From Bondarzewia mesenterica (taxonomy: Eukaryota > Basidiomycota > Agaricomycetes > Russulales > Bondarzewiaceae), in the NCBI GenBank assembly GCA_004802705.1, contig SGPL01000022.1:1-64000 (forward strand): DNA of 64,000 nucleotides. Direction: 5' to 3'. The notes beneath the pieces were generated by a model. That model was not told the DNA's origin. It searched no databases and was given only the letters and a program-made list of their open reading frames with translations. The stretch's first letter is position 1, and each line of letters begins with the position of its first letter. Positions 1 through 10,207 of the stretch are shown in pieces. The position numbers and the translations under genes were made by a program.

Positions 1-260
1 GAGGGCCTCGCAGGGCCGGTGTTCGGGAGAGTGCCATAGGACGAGTGGTGGGTGCGAAGCCCAGGGCTGCGCGGGGCGAGTGGGGCATACTCGCTGGGAG
101 GATGAGCGGACTCAGGCGGGGTGTCGGAACCAATTCCTAGGAGCCTGTTCCTGCGCCAGGTGGTGGTGGAAGGGCCGCTGAGCGGACCAGAGGGAGCTTC
201 GTCGTCGGACGCTATCGACGCTGTCCGCTTCAGCGACCGGGATCTGCCTCGGACAGACAT
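1..260 (-). CDS. N-terminal exon of an unidentified protein, cut by the left window edge
   Basis: Reading the minus strand from an ATG at 258-260, the frame stays open for about 86 codons to the window edge. It begins MSVRGRSRSLKRTASIAS and is rich in Ser, Pro, Gly and Arg, with an acidic patch (SDDEAPSG), and looks like a disordered N-terminus. GC content and codon choice resemble the confirmed genes of this window and differ from the AT-richer sequence just upstream of the ATG. No conserved domain is visible in this part. Short disordered tails of this kind occur on many fungal membrane and signalling proteins, so I assign no function. The gene is divergent from the Zn2Cys6 factor at 2111. 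Confidence 0.55.
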   Translation of the reverse strand, partial: MSVRGRSRSLKRTASIASDDEAPSGPLSGPSTTTWRRNRLLGIGSDTPPESAHPPSEYAPLAPRSPGLRTHHSSYGTLPNTGPARP

Positions 261-2110
261 GCTTTATTCGACCGAGAGAGGCAGAGAGCTTGTCTGAAAT
301 GGCTTGCCACGCCGTTTTAGCTTCCCAACCTCAGCCTTGGGTTAGGTTTTGTCACACACCGCTCAATCCCCAATTCAAACAGTACGCACACAGCGCATGT
401 ACATGTTCAAGCCTGATCTTCCGACTCTAGATGGACTGCCAGTGGCAGTAGCGCTCGCTGGCATGGATCGTACCCTTCCTCCACTTTAGCACCCGATTAC
501 TCTGCACCGCCTTCCACTGGAAAGGTTAGTCTCCGTAGCAGACTGTTAGTGATGATGGTCGATCACTATTATTAAATACACGGAAAGGTGTCCCAGGGTG
601 TCCTTTCACGTTCACAGCATCTCACAGACATGCTCTCGACGGCGCCAAATACGGCTCTGTTCGATCCTTAATCACCGCGTAGACCAATTATAGCGAAATT
701 TCCCACCCGGTCACTCGGTACTCAAAAGTCATGCGCAACCCGCAATTGACCACGGTTATTAAAATGGTGTGATTCGACGTGTAGGAAGGTGACTTTGATA
801 CTGCTCGTTCGTTCCTTTTGGTTGGGAGTTTTGAGATGAGATGAAGTCAGCTGAGTCCTGCTGAGTCGGGGCTGTGACCTTGTCGCGGTGTGAGTAATCT
901 GGAATGGAACCTGATGCCGTGCGAGACGTCGGACAGGGTAGTAGTGATGTGGGCGTGGCCCTCGGCGACGTGGACGATGCGAAAGGATGTTCGACAGTTC
1001 ACATGAGTAGGGTCGAGTTGAAGGGGTTCACCGTGCGGAGATGAGTGCTTGGAAAAGGTGAGAGGTTTCGGAAGCGGATCTGGAGAAACCGCATATGGGC
1101 ATAAAAGAGGCCAGTCAGCAGGCCCGTTCCGTTCCATCGGTAAGTACTGTACTTGTTTGCCGTTCTTTGCTGTGATCTCAGTTCGTGACCCTTGTTGACG
1201 ATGTGATCAACAGTTGAACATGATCTAGTCCCTGACGACCGCGCGTCTAAGCTCTCGACCAGCGTAACATCAATTGATGAACCTGAAAAAAACAGCAAGC
1301 ACCGGACTGTGCAATCGCACGAGCTTTTGTTTGTTGAAAGGGACGACACGGAAAACTGTTGACAGCTGTCCTCAAAAAGAAGCAAGGTGGGCCTGGATTA
1401 GAAAATCATGCTTTACTGCAAGATGGATGGCATGGCGAAAGCATCCGGATGCTGTAGTAGCTTAGACATACTGAGTCAAAGTGAGCTTCATGAAAGCCAG
1501 GATGGCGTGGAGACCTTTCATACATATATGTACTCGAGTAGTCAGGCTCGTTGCAGTGGGTGAATAGTTTTCGAGACAGAACCCGTTGGAATCGAACTTG
1601 AGTCACGGGTATCACATTGTGCTTTGAAGAAGAAGAAAAGTGAATAAAATCGCTGATGCTTGGATTGTATCAAGAAGCGAAGGCGGACAATCCGACGATC
1701 TTCGTGCGTATAACCGGACCGGGCATGTAAGATTGGTCTGTGGTGAGTATTTGGTTCAGAAAAATTCGAAGAATACTTATGTTGAAGTCCTCGAGATGTT
1801 GAAGAAAAAGGCTCAGAGATGTTGGAAAAAGGTGCGTTTGAAAGGCTGAGAGTTGTGACCGAGGGAAGGCACCGAGAGTTTGGACGAGATTGCGATGGAC
1901 GGCAGGGCTGATTACGCGCCGCCAGCTTGCGCAGCGGTAACCGTGCCAGCTTCCCAATCGCCTCAGCGCGCGGTCCTTCAACTCCATTCCTGGTCTTCCG
2001 TTAGTCCTTTTCATTCTCTCGCCCTCATCTCTCTCTAATTTTCTCCTTTTTCCTCTATCTTTCTACCCGACCCCTTCATCCACCCCATCTCCCTCGCGGA
2101 CTCCTCAGCT
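261..2110. other. Intergenic region between divergent genes
   Basis: About 1.85 kb with no gene I can support. The open frames are short, lack codon bias and match no family. The last 90 bases (about 2020-2110) are a strongly CT-rich tract directly upstream of the transcription factor ATG, as is common in fungal core promoters. Both flanking genes are transcribed away from this region, so it should carry both promoters. Confidence 0.6.
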
Positions 2111-5100
2111 ATGCACCTCTCCTATTCATTTCCTGCATCCTCAAGTTTCGCTCACCAGGCCTCGCTCGGTGACTCCTCTGGCGCCCAGGTGCCCATCCGG
2201 GATGCATATCCACCCGGCTCTTCCCCATACAAGAAACGCAAGGTCGATCGCGCCTGCGATGCTTGCCGCCGTCGCAAGACGCGATGTGACGGTCCAAAGA
2301 CGCCCAATAATGTCTGTTCGAATTGTGCCAGCAGCCACAGGAACTGCACATATCTGTACGTGCTTCGCTAGTCTCCAACCTAGTCATCGCATCGTAGGAG
2401 TCGATCTAACTGGTTTCCTTTCTTGCCAGTGAGGCTTCGAAACCTAGAGGCCCTCCTAAAGCGTGAGTTGCGCTCCTCCTTATCGTGGCACACACACAAC
2501 GTCAGTCGCGGTCAGTCTCACCTTCTTCGTAGATATGTTATCGGTTTGGAAGATAGAGTCGAAAAGATGGAGACCCTCCTCAGAAGGGTAAGTCCGTCGT
2601 CTACAACATCAGTTCTACCTGCCCTCTACAGATGTTAGGGCGAGTGGTGCTGGCTTCATGACAGTAATTTCTTATGGCTTCCCGGATCCGTATATAAATG
2701 CCCAACATCTATTGACCTGACAACGAAACCAAGTCGTCTGGCTTTCATCCAAACGCAATGTTCACTGCTGCCGTCCTCGCTGACCTCCCCGCCTTATAGT
2801 TGCGTCCGGAAACAGACTTCATGTCCGAATTAGGACCCCCATTTGTTCGCGACTCGTGGAAAATGGATTCTCCGACAAAGCCTGCCACTCCATCAATGGC
2901 CTCGGCCTCAGTCGAACTCAAACCCGCCATTGCGCCGCCGCCGCCACCCCTCCCTTTATCCGCCATGAGCATCCCGCCAAAGCTCAAAAATTCCACTTCC
3001 CGTGACGGTCCTTCGGATGAAGAGTACGACGAATATTCATCAGACGAGTATATCTCAGAGAGCGGGTCTCCTCTCAGGCGAGATGATGACCGTTTGAATA
3101 CGTCTATGAAGCGCCTGACGTTTCCCGGACTCGAGCTGACGGACAAGGGCGATATTTCGAGTGACATGCGAGTGCGGTTTCATGGGAGTAGCAGCTCGTT
3201 TCGGCTCGTGGAAGCGACGCGCTCGTTGAAAATTAAACGTATGAACGAGATACTGGCCGCGGACGACGAGTCCAAGGACGGACGAAAGGAGGGTCGAGGA
3301 CGATGGCCTGGCAAAGTCCCGTCGGAGGAAAGCTCGTTTCGAAGACCTGAATACTGGAAAGCTCCACCGGTGAGTGCAGGCACTTTCATCTGGCTAGTGG
3401 GGAAACTAGCGCGCATCAGTCGCTTCCGTCTACGGCATCTTGCAGAGACTTGATCCTTTCGAGTTATTCCCATGCCCTGCTTCGATTTCCCCCTGACACT
3501 GATCTTCCCTACTTTTTTTTTCGCAGTGGGAGCTCGAGTGGGAGGGCGTACACATCACGTCGCCGAGCTCTTTCCCTGATCTGCAGAAACACTTCCCGGA
3601 GCCGGACCTCACCGCGCGGCTTATCGAGCTGTATTTCTTCCACTACAACAGCATGTTCCCCCTGCTTCACCGACCGACGTTCATGCGGCAGCTCGCAGAC
3701 CGCCTGCATGAGCGTGATATCTGGTTTGCGTGTCTGTGCATGGGCTTGTTTTCGCTCGCGAGCCGGTTCGTGGACGACGAGCGCGTGCTCATGGACAATC
3801 AGCCCGACGGGAAGGCTGACGATAAGCGGTGGCAGAGGGCAGGGTGGAAGTATTATTTCATCGCCATCGGTGCGTACGTCTCCGGAGCTTTTCTTCTTCA
3901 TGTTCGGCCGAAATTGGTGGTCTCGTTTCTCTTCGCGGTGGACAACTCACTGAGAGCATCGTGGTAGACGTCGTGTGGAGGAAGCGGTCCATGCTGAGCG
4001 CAGCATCTCTATTCGAAGTCCAGACATTATGCGTATGTATCTCCTTTTGCGCCCTATTTCGGAGGAACCCCTGTCCGTTTGTCGTCGTGATGCTAATAGA
4101 CGTTATTGTTTTTGAAGTTGATGTCGATTTTCATGCGGGGAACACCTTGGCACCCAGTTGCGTGGATAGCAGTGGGCGCCGGCATTCGGAAGGTCCAGGA
4201 CGTCGGCGCGCATCGACGAAAAGTGTACGGGACCAAGCCGAGTGTCGAGAAAGAGTTATGGAAGCGCGTCTGGTGGTATCTAGTCGGGTTCGAGCGTATC
4301 GGGAGCGTCATGCTTGGCCGGTCGTGTGGAATTCAGGAGGAAGAGTGCGTTGCCTTTGAGGGCTCTTCCCGGACATGGACCGTTGACTCTTCTATTTTGA
4401 TTCACAGCTTCGATACGGAGCTTCCGCTCGAGGTGGACGACGAATATTGGGAGAACGACGACCCCGCATTGACCTTTCGACAGCCTGCTGGGAAACCGTC
4501 TTTGGTGACGCGTTCGTGCTGTGGCTTAAGCTGACGGATATCATTGCGTTCACACTGCGTACCTTTGTCCGTGTATGCGTTGCTCTTCGTCCTTGTGGTT
4601 TTGCTCATCCAGCTTTTGTGGCGTTTAGTACGCTATTAACAAGTCAAAGCGGCCCACGAGTCTTCTGAATGATCAGCGACCAGAGGAGGTTCTCAAGGAG
4701 ATGGACGCGGCCATGCTACAATGGACCAGCTTCGTGCCTGAGCACCGTGAGTATTCGTTTGCTGTTATCTCTCTAATTCCGCCCACGCTTTTCGTCAGTC
4801 AAATGGTCACCCGACATGGAAGACGCCATATTCGCGAATCAGTCGACAACGATCTACCTCACATACAACCTCATCCAAATCCTCGTCCACCGGGCCTTCC
4901 TCCCGCCCACGCTCTCCCGCCTCCGTGCTCTCGGCGAATCGCAGCCCCACCAGTCCTCCCACGCGATGACCTCGCTCGCGATCGCTGTCAACGCGGCCAA
5001 ATCCGGCGCGCGCTTCCTGGAAGTTCTACGGCGGCGCAACCTGTCCAACGTCCCGGTCCTGCTCGCCGCGTCGGAACTGTGCGCTGCAGTGCTGTGCCTC

Positions 5101-6177
5101 AATGTGTGGGTCCTCAAGGCGCGCGAGAAGGCGCGAAGGATGAAAGGCATGGAGCCGAGCCTGGCCGTGTCGCAGGCGATTGACGCGCTGATGGAGGACG
5201 TGCGTTCGCTGATTGAGGGACTTGAGTGGGCCGTGCCGCGCTGGGCGAGCGCAGAGAATATCCTGTAAATTCTCCTCGTTCTTCTTCTCTTCCCGCCTTT
5301 CTGGCTGATGATGATGCTGACATGAGTTCGCTTGGCCGGACAGGGTTTACCTCAAGTCGGCACTGCCGAGTGCGACGGACGAGCCGGCTGAGCTCGAGGA
5401 CATTCACCTCGAAGTCATGCCCCCGCTCGATCCCGAGTACGCGGCGGAGGTGTCCATCGTGCCCGCCACGCTCGATGTTATGGAGCACGAGCGCCACGGG
5501 TTTTATTATGCTGACGAGAAATACCCCGTGTCGAATACCCGCGACGCACCGCCACCGCCATTGCATCCGCACGATGCGGGTGCCGCGCTGTGGGGCCCGC
5601 CTCTGGAGTACCTGCAGCCTGGCCACGTCTCTGGCGGACATCCAACCCGCCCGAAAGGGACGAACTTGTCCAAGTTCCAGCGAACCGCGGACACCACCAC
5701 CACCACCACCACCACCCCCACCCTTACGACTATGCCTCCGGCGAATGCGTCGTGGGGCGGCCCTGTCTCGGCGTACCGCTCGACAGCTATGTACCCCGTC
5801 CGCGCGGCGCCGACGACGACATCGACGACACCGTATTACTCGCACGAGCGTGGCTATGGCGGGGCTGCGTTGTTGGTGAAGCGGGAGGAGGATGCGGATG
5901 GCGTGACGCTGTGTTCGGATCCAAGGGTCGGAGTAGGGGGCGGAGAGGGGTATGGGGCTGTTGATGAGGAGTATTATGGTGCGGGCTATGCTGGCACGCG
6001 GCCGTCTACTGGCAGGTGCGTCGGTCGTGGTTTGAAAGATTCGCGAAGCTGATATTTCATGTTCTGATNTGAAGTTGGGAGGACATGCAGGCGTACGGGG
6101 CGTACCCGCATAATATCACTAATAATGCTCGACCGCGTCCTGAAGCTGAGCAGTACGTCCGTTCCCACCCGCCCTGA
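2111..6177 (+). CDS. Zn2Cys6 fungal transcription factor with fungal-specific middle-homology domain
   Basis: This is a nuclear DNA-binding regulator. Exon 1 starts at ATG 2111 and encodes a basic stretch (KKRKVDR), then the binuclear zinc cluster CDACRRRKTRC with the second cysteine half CSNCASSHRNC, about residues 46-80. A spliced linker (EASKPRGPPK) leads to a coiled-coil dimerisation segment (YVIGLEDRVEKMETLLRR). After a Ser/Pro/Asp-rich spacer, the fungal-specific domain (PF04082 type) spans about 3540-4500, with LYFFHYNSMFPLLHRPTF and LWKRVWWYLVGFER. The C-terminus is low-complexity, with a poly-Thr run at 5692-5717. I infer about eight introns. The last intron (donor 6016, acceptor 6090) is uncertain: one reading frame stops at 6177, the alternative at 6214, and an N lies at 6069. 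The target genes cannot be read from the sequence. Confidence 0.85.
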
Positions 6178-6179
6178 GA

Positions 6180-6912
6180 ATAGAGTCGCGGCCTTTTGTA
6201 GGGGCTGGTCATGACTATGAAGTTATGTCTTGAATTGTCGTGTCGTGTCATGTAGAACTATTTAAATTGTCTGAACGTCCTTGCTTTCGTCGCTACCATC
6301 ATTGGAACTTTTATTTTTCTCCCGCAACTTCCTCCTCTTCAATCGATGTCTCCTAATCCAATCTCAAGTTCTCAGATTCCGGTGCACACATTTAAGACAT
6401 CTATTTCATCTTTCGTCCGTCTACAACTTGTGTATTCTGTTAATTTTTTTTTCCCTTTTCCTATGTGTAAAATTGAATCCAAAATACTGTACATCGGTGC
6501 ATGCCAGTGTGTGTTAGCGTGTTCCTGCATGTTCCCACATCCAATTAGCATTTCCAGTAGTCGTGGCGAGCCACATAAATCGTTGACCAGAATTGTCGAG
6601 TTCGGTTGTCCGCAACTGTAGTATACTTCGTCCGAGGATCGCACTGTAGTGTTATGTCGTGATATGACTGACGCACGACCCGCTGCGTGCACTTCATTGC
6701 GAAGGTCCATGTGAGTAGGTAAGTTACAGTGATATCATCTGGGTGAGCGAGTACGTTCAGGTCGACCGAATGCCGGGGCCGACCGTGAAGAAGGAAAGTT
6801 TACAAGGACATTCACGATCAGACTACGTCAAATGACAATATTGAATCGTGCGGGTGAAGGGCCATCCTGCTCAAAGTCTCGGAAGAAAGAGGGTGAGAGG
6901 AGCACGTCCGTG
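6180..6912. other. Intergenic region between convergent genes
   Basis: About 730 bp of AT- and T-rich sequence. It should contain the 3' ends of the transcription factor (plus) and the F-box-like gene (minus). No additional gene is supported. Confidence 0.5.
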
Positions 6913-7779
6913 TCAACACGACGCTGGCAGACCGTGAACTTTGCACCTGCGTTTCGACTCTTCTTCTGCCTTGGACCACACGCCNGCACCGGCGCCGCGG
7001 GACGCGTCCTCCCACTGGCGGACGGTCGAGACGGGCGCGGGCTCGGCGACGAGNCGAGGTTCGTGCAGCTCATGCAGCGCAAAGCGGTTGAGGTAATCGA
7101 CGAGGGCGGCAGGACGGCCGGCGACCTGTACGAGGAGAAGATGGAGGGGGAGTGCGGAGAGGATGGCGCGAAGGACGGGAAGGAGGAAGTCGAGCGCGNC
7201 ATCNGCTTGTCTATAGACCACCGCGAGGTGGGTGAGCGNAGGGAGTGCGCGAAGGTCAGTGAGGCGTGCGGAGGACCAGTTGGTGGGTGTAAGGTGGATG
7301 CGGAGGTGGGTGAGTGAGGGGTTGAGGAGTATGAAGGCGGGCCAGTCTGACTCGTCCCGGCAAGCGGAGGCGAGGAGGTGCTGCTCGCGCGGTTGGGGAA
7401 GAGTGGGGTGTGGGAAGGCGAAGGGGACAGAGAGAGAGAACCCGCAGGCGAGGCTGGTGAGGCCGGCGCAGGCGCAGGCGGTAAGAACACGTTGAATGGT
7501 GGGGAGGGGACCTGGGGCGAAGATGCCGAGGTGTTTGAGATGCCGCGCGATGAAGTCGGCGGGCTTGGAAGCGATGGCGCGGGAGAAGGCGCGGAGGGCG
7601 TGGGCGGAGTCGAGGACGACGGTGCGGTAGATAATGGGTTCTGTCCACGAGTGGGACGCGTGGTTGACGACGGAGAGGGCGCGGGCTGTGGACGAGCAGG
7701 AGGACGCTGCGAGCTCGAAGATGTCGCGGACGAGTTCGACGGGGAGGGCGTGGAAGGGAAGGACGAGGATGTCGGTCAT
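6913..7779 (-). CDS. F-box-like / leucine-rich hypothetical protein
   Basis: This is a single-exon frame of about 288 residues starting at ATG 7779. An upstream TTG in the same frame is not a eukaryotic start. The N-terminus LPVELVRDIFELAA followed by ALSVVNHASHSWTEPIIYR matches the F-box-like pattern common in agaricomycetes (a short alpha-helical Skp1-binding motif, then a Trp-containing helix). The rest shows irregular leucine-rich segments (LTHLRIHLTP, LTHLAVVYRQ) like those of F-box/LRR proteins. By family logic it would recruit substrates to an SCF ubiquitin ligase, but no substrate can be inferred. Several N bases fall within the gene (6985-7239). The family is large and variable in mushrooms, so the assignment is to a fold only. 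Confidence 0.55.
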   Translation of the reverse strand: MTDILVLPFHALPVELVRDIFELAASSCSSTARALSVVNHASHSWTEPIIYRTVVLDSAHALRAFSRAIASKPADFIARHLKHLGIFAPGPLPTIQRVLTACACAGLTSLACGFSLSVPFAFPHPTLPQPREQHLLASACRDESDWPAFILLNPSLTHLRIHLTPTNWSSARLTDLRALPXLTHLAVVYRQXDXALDFLLPVLRAILSALPLHLLLVQVAGRPAALVDYLNRFALHELHEPXLVAEPAPVSTVRQWEDASRGAGXGVWSKAEEESKRRCKVHGLPASC

Positions 7780-9347
7780 GTTGTCTGGAGAGAACGAGTT
7801 GTGGACCAAGGGCTTTTAAGGCAGAGAAAATAGTTATCGAACATCTTTGTGGCGCTCATCGAAGTCGGCAACAAAGTCGCTCCATGATGACCCATGAAAC
7901 ACCGTCGGTATTCCCAAATTGGCAACTGTTGAAGAACAACCTTTGAACCCATCGATATGTATCGTCAGTAGAGCAGAATATTCTGACGGTCTTGCGCTTG
8001 TTAGTCCGAAGATCACAAAAGGTGCATATCTACCTTAATGGTGGCGATGGGTCAGGGGTTTTGTGCTAGGTCCAGATTGCAAAACAGTAAAACATATATT
8101 TTGTACATATTGTCGTATAACTTGTCACATCGGTGTAATGGCGGTCTACGAATCACGATGAAAAAGCGTCCGGATCCACATGACGGCTCAGCGCTACGTG
8201 CGATGCGCACGCCCCAGAATCGCAAAGAAGAAAAAATATCTATCTTCGGCAGTATCTCCAACATCGCACCTGTTTCCGGAAATACACCGTCAGGTTCATG
8301 ATCAGCAGGCACAGACCCAAAAATAATCAAGACACGAGTACGCTCGGACTGAAGGACAGAGCAGCAACATTGTCGGCGCGAGCAAATAGTCCTCACGGGG
8401 CCTCAGCGTCGCGACTCCTTGACGTCGTTCTAGCGCCGCCGTGTCGATCCTAGGCAGCCTGCAACAATGCCAGCGTGGACTGCACCTGCTTCTGGGCGTA
8501 AAGACGGGTGTTCGAAGAAGAGCGTGAAGGCCTTCATGCGCTTCTGGATCTCGGACTCGGACGACGGGTCGATGTCATCCGCTAACAACGATCTGACGCA
8601 CGCTGTCCAGGTCGTCTGGTTCGGGGTGAAAAAGGCAACGCTATGGGCGGCCGAGTTTGCATTCGTCCTCGTGATCGCGGTTGAACGCGCACGCGCGCGC
8701 GCTGCTCTCGCCTGTGTTATTTTTTTTTACCTCCTGAATCGGAGGCGTCGGGATGGGGCGGATGCGTAGGAACGTTGTGATTTCCTCATTAATTCGAGAC
8801 AGTTGCCAACAATCCGGGAGGCTATATGATCAATAATCTGTGATATGGGTGATAGTTTTGATTAGACCTGTTTTGTGTGAAAGAGGAGACAGATTCAAAA
8901 GACACCGCGTAGAATGTCATCATGGATTCGGTCGACGATGGACATACCTTCTGAATAAGTCTTCGAGGTGTGGTTCGGATTCTCTGGCAGCGTCAGACAT
9001 AACAAGCATTAAGGGACCCTTTAAGTAGAATGCGAATTAACGTGTTGTCTGAGTAGACATGCGCTTTGAATACGGATTCCGAAGTTCGAAAACGAGATAC
9101 GAAACGCCATGCTGTATTTCGGTCAGATTAAAGAAATACACGTATTACCAACTGTGCCAGTAGGATTTGTTGTGAGTTGTAGCTATGAGGAACAAGTTCA
9201 AGTTGTTGGGAGTCCGTTGGAGGATAACGTTGTTCGAGTCGACAAGTCGGACCGAGAATTGATCGACCAGAGATTCCCACGCTCCTCGCCACAAGCTGCT
9301 GCCTCGACAACGTCCACAATAACGCATTCCACTCCATCTTCAAAACA
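7780..9347. other. Intergenic region upstream of F-box-like gene and SMD3
   Basis: A 1.57-kb interval between two divergent genes. Apart from the coding-like minus-strand fragment at 8431-8690, described separately, nothing recognisable was found. A short GC-alternating tract lies at about 8690-8702, followed by a T9 run. Confidence 0.5.
8431..8690 (-). pseudogene. Unrecognised coding-like fragment
   Basis: On the minus strand an open frame of about 85 codons ends at a TAG at 8431-8433. Its composition is protein-like, for example SVAFFTPNQTTWTACVRSL, then IQKRMKAFTLFFEHPSLRPE. It has no ATG near its 5' end: the first Met is internal (KRMKAF). The upstream edge runs into a GC-repeat and poly-T. 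It may be an exon of a small spliced gene or a relic of an older one. I recognise no family, and the reading rests on codon composition only. Confidence 0.3.
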
Positions 9348-9968
9348 ATGAGCTCAGGTCTCGGTGTCCCCGTCAAGCTCCTTCATGAGTCTCTAGGCCA
9401 TATCATTACCGTCGAGCTAAAAACCGGCCAGCTTTACAGAGGGAAACTCGCTGAGGGTGCGTCATATATACCATTTTGTTCGAGATGGTGCTGATCGTCT
9501 GCCTGTTCGCAGCTGAGGACAATCTCAACATATCGCTAAAAGACATCACCGTGACCGGAAGGGATGGTCGCGTATCACAGTTGGATCAGGTTTACATCCG
9601 TGGTAGCATGGTCCGATTCTTCATCGTGCCAGACATGCTGCAGAACGCTCCCATGTATGGCCCTCGTATGTTAGGACGTATGGCTGGTTTGCTGACTTGT
9701 TTCTCTGTAGGTTCAAGCGTGTAGGTCCAAATGCTATGAGAGGAAGAGGTATCGGTACAGCTCGTGGACGTGCGACTATCATGCGCGGTATGTGTTTTCT
9801 GACCATATTCATTCCCCTTGTCACTGACTATAATCCGTTTTTGTGCAGCAAATGGTGCGTTTATTGACCACCAGATTTCTCTTCGCACTCGCCTTAGTAC
9901 TCACCCCGTCTTTTCCTCTAGCTCGCCGTGGCCGTGGCGTCCCAGCTGCGAGAGGTATCCGGCGGTAA
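9348..9968 (+). CDS. SMD3: Small nuclear ribonucleoprotein Sm D3
   Basis: This is a core component of the heptameric Sm ring around U1, U2, U4 and U5 snRNAs in the spliceosome. Exon 1 (9348-9456) encodes [19 protein letters not shown], Sm motif 1. Exon 2 (9513-9654) encodes [15 protein letters not shown] and [16 protein letters not shown], Sm motif 2 with the conserved I/VRG signature. Exon 3 (9711-9787) begins the Arg/Gly-rich tail. A 6-nt exon 4 (9849-9854) adds two residues, and exon 5 (9922-9968) ends the RG tail at TAA 9966-9968. All junctions are GT-AG and keep the frame. RG dipeptides in the tail are the usual targets of symmetric arginine dimethylation. Skipping the 6-nt exon would also keep the frame. 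Confidence 0.95.
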
Positions 9969-10207
9969 ACGCTCACGCTTCTGTACTAGGCCCTATTTTT
10001 TTCTCTCTTCCAAAATTTGTCATTTTTTGTGTTTCTATGTAGTTTTTTTTCGTACATCACCAGAAGTATTTGTTATCCACAATCTGAGAAATTGCATGTG
10101 CATGGATACGTTTCACACAGAGCGCCTTTGGATCTGAGTTCGAGACTTGTTTGAAAACCAGCCATGCAATGCAGCCACTACTTTCCTTTCAGATTCACTT
10201 GACAGAC

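Noticed and set aside
847..1385. Two overlapping minus-strand frames of 96 and 128 codons
   Set aside because: Composition is not coding-like, they start at non-ATG or weak sites, and no family resemblance or splice extension was found.
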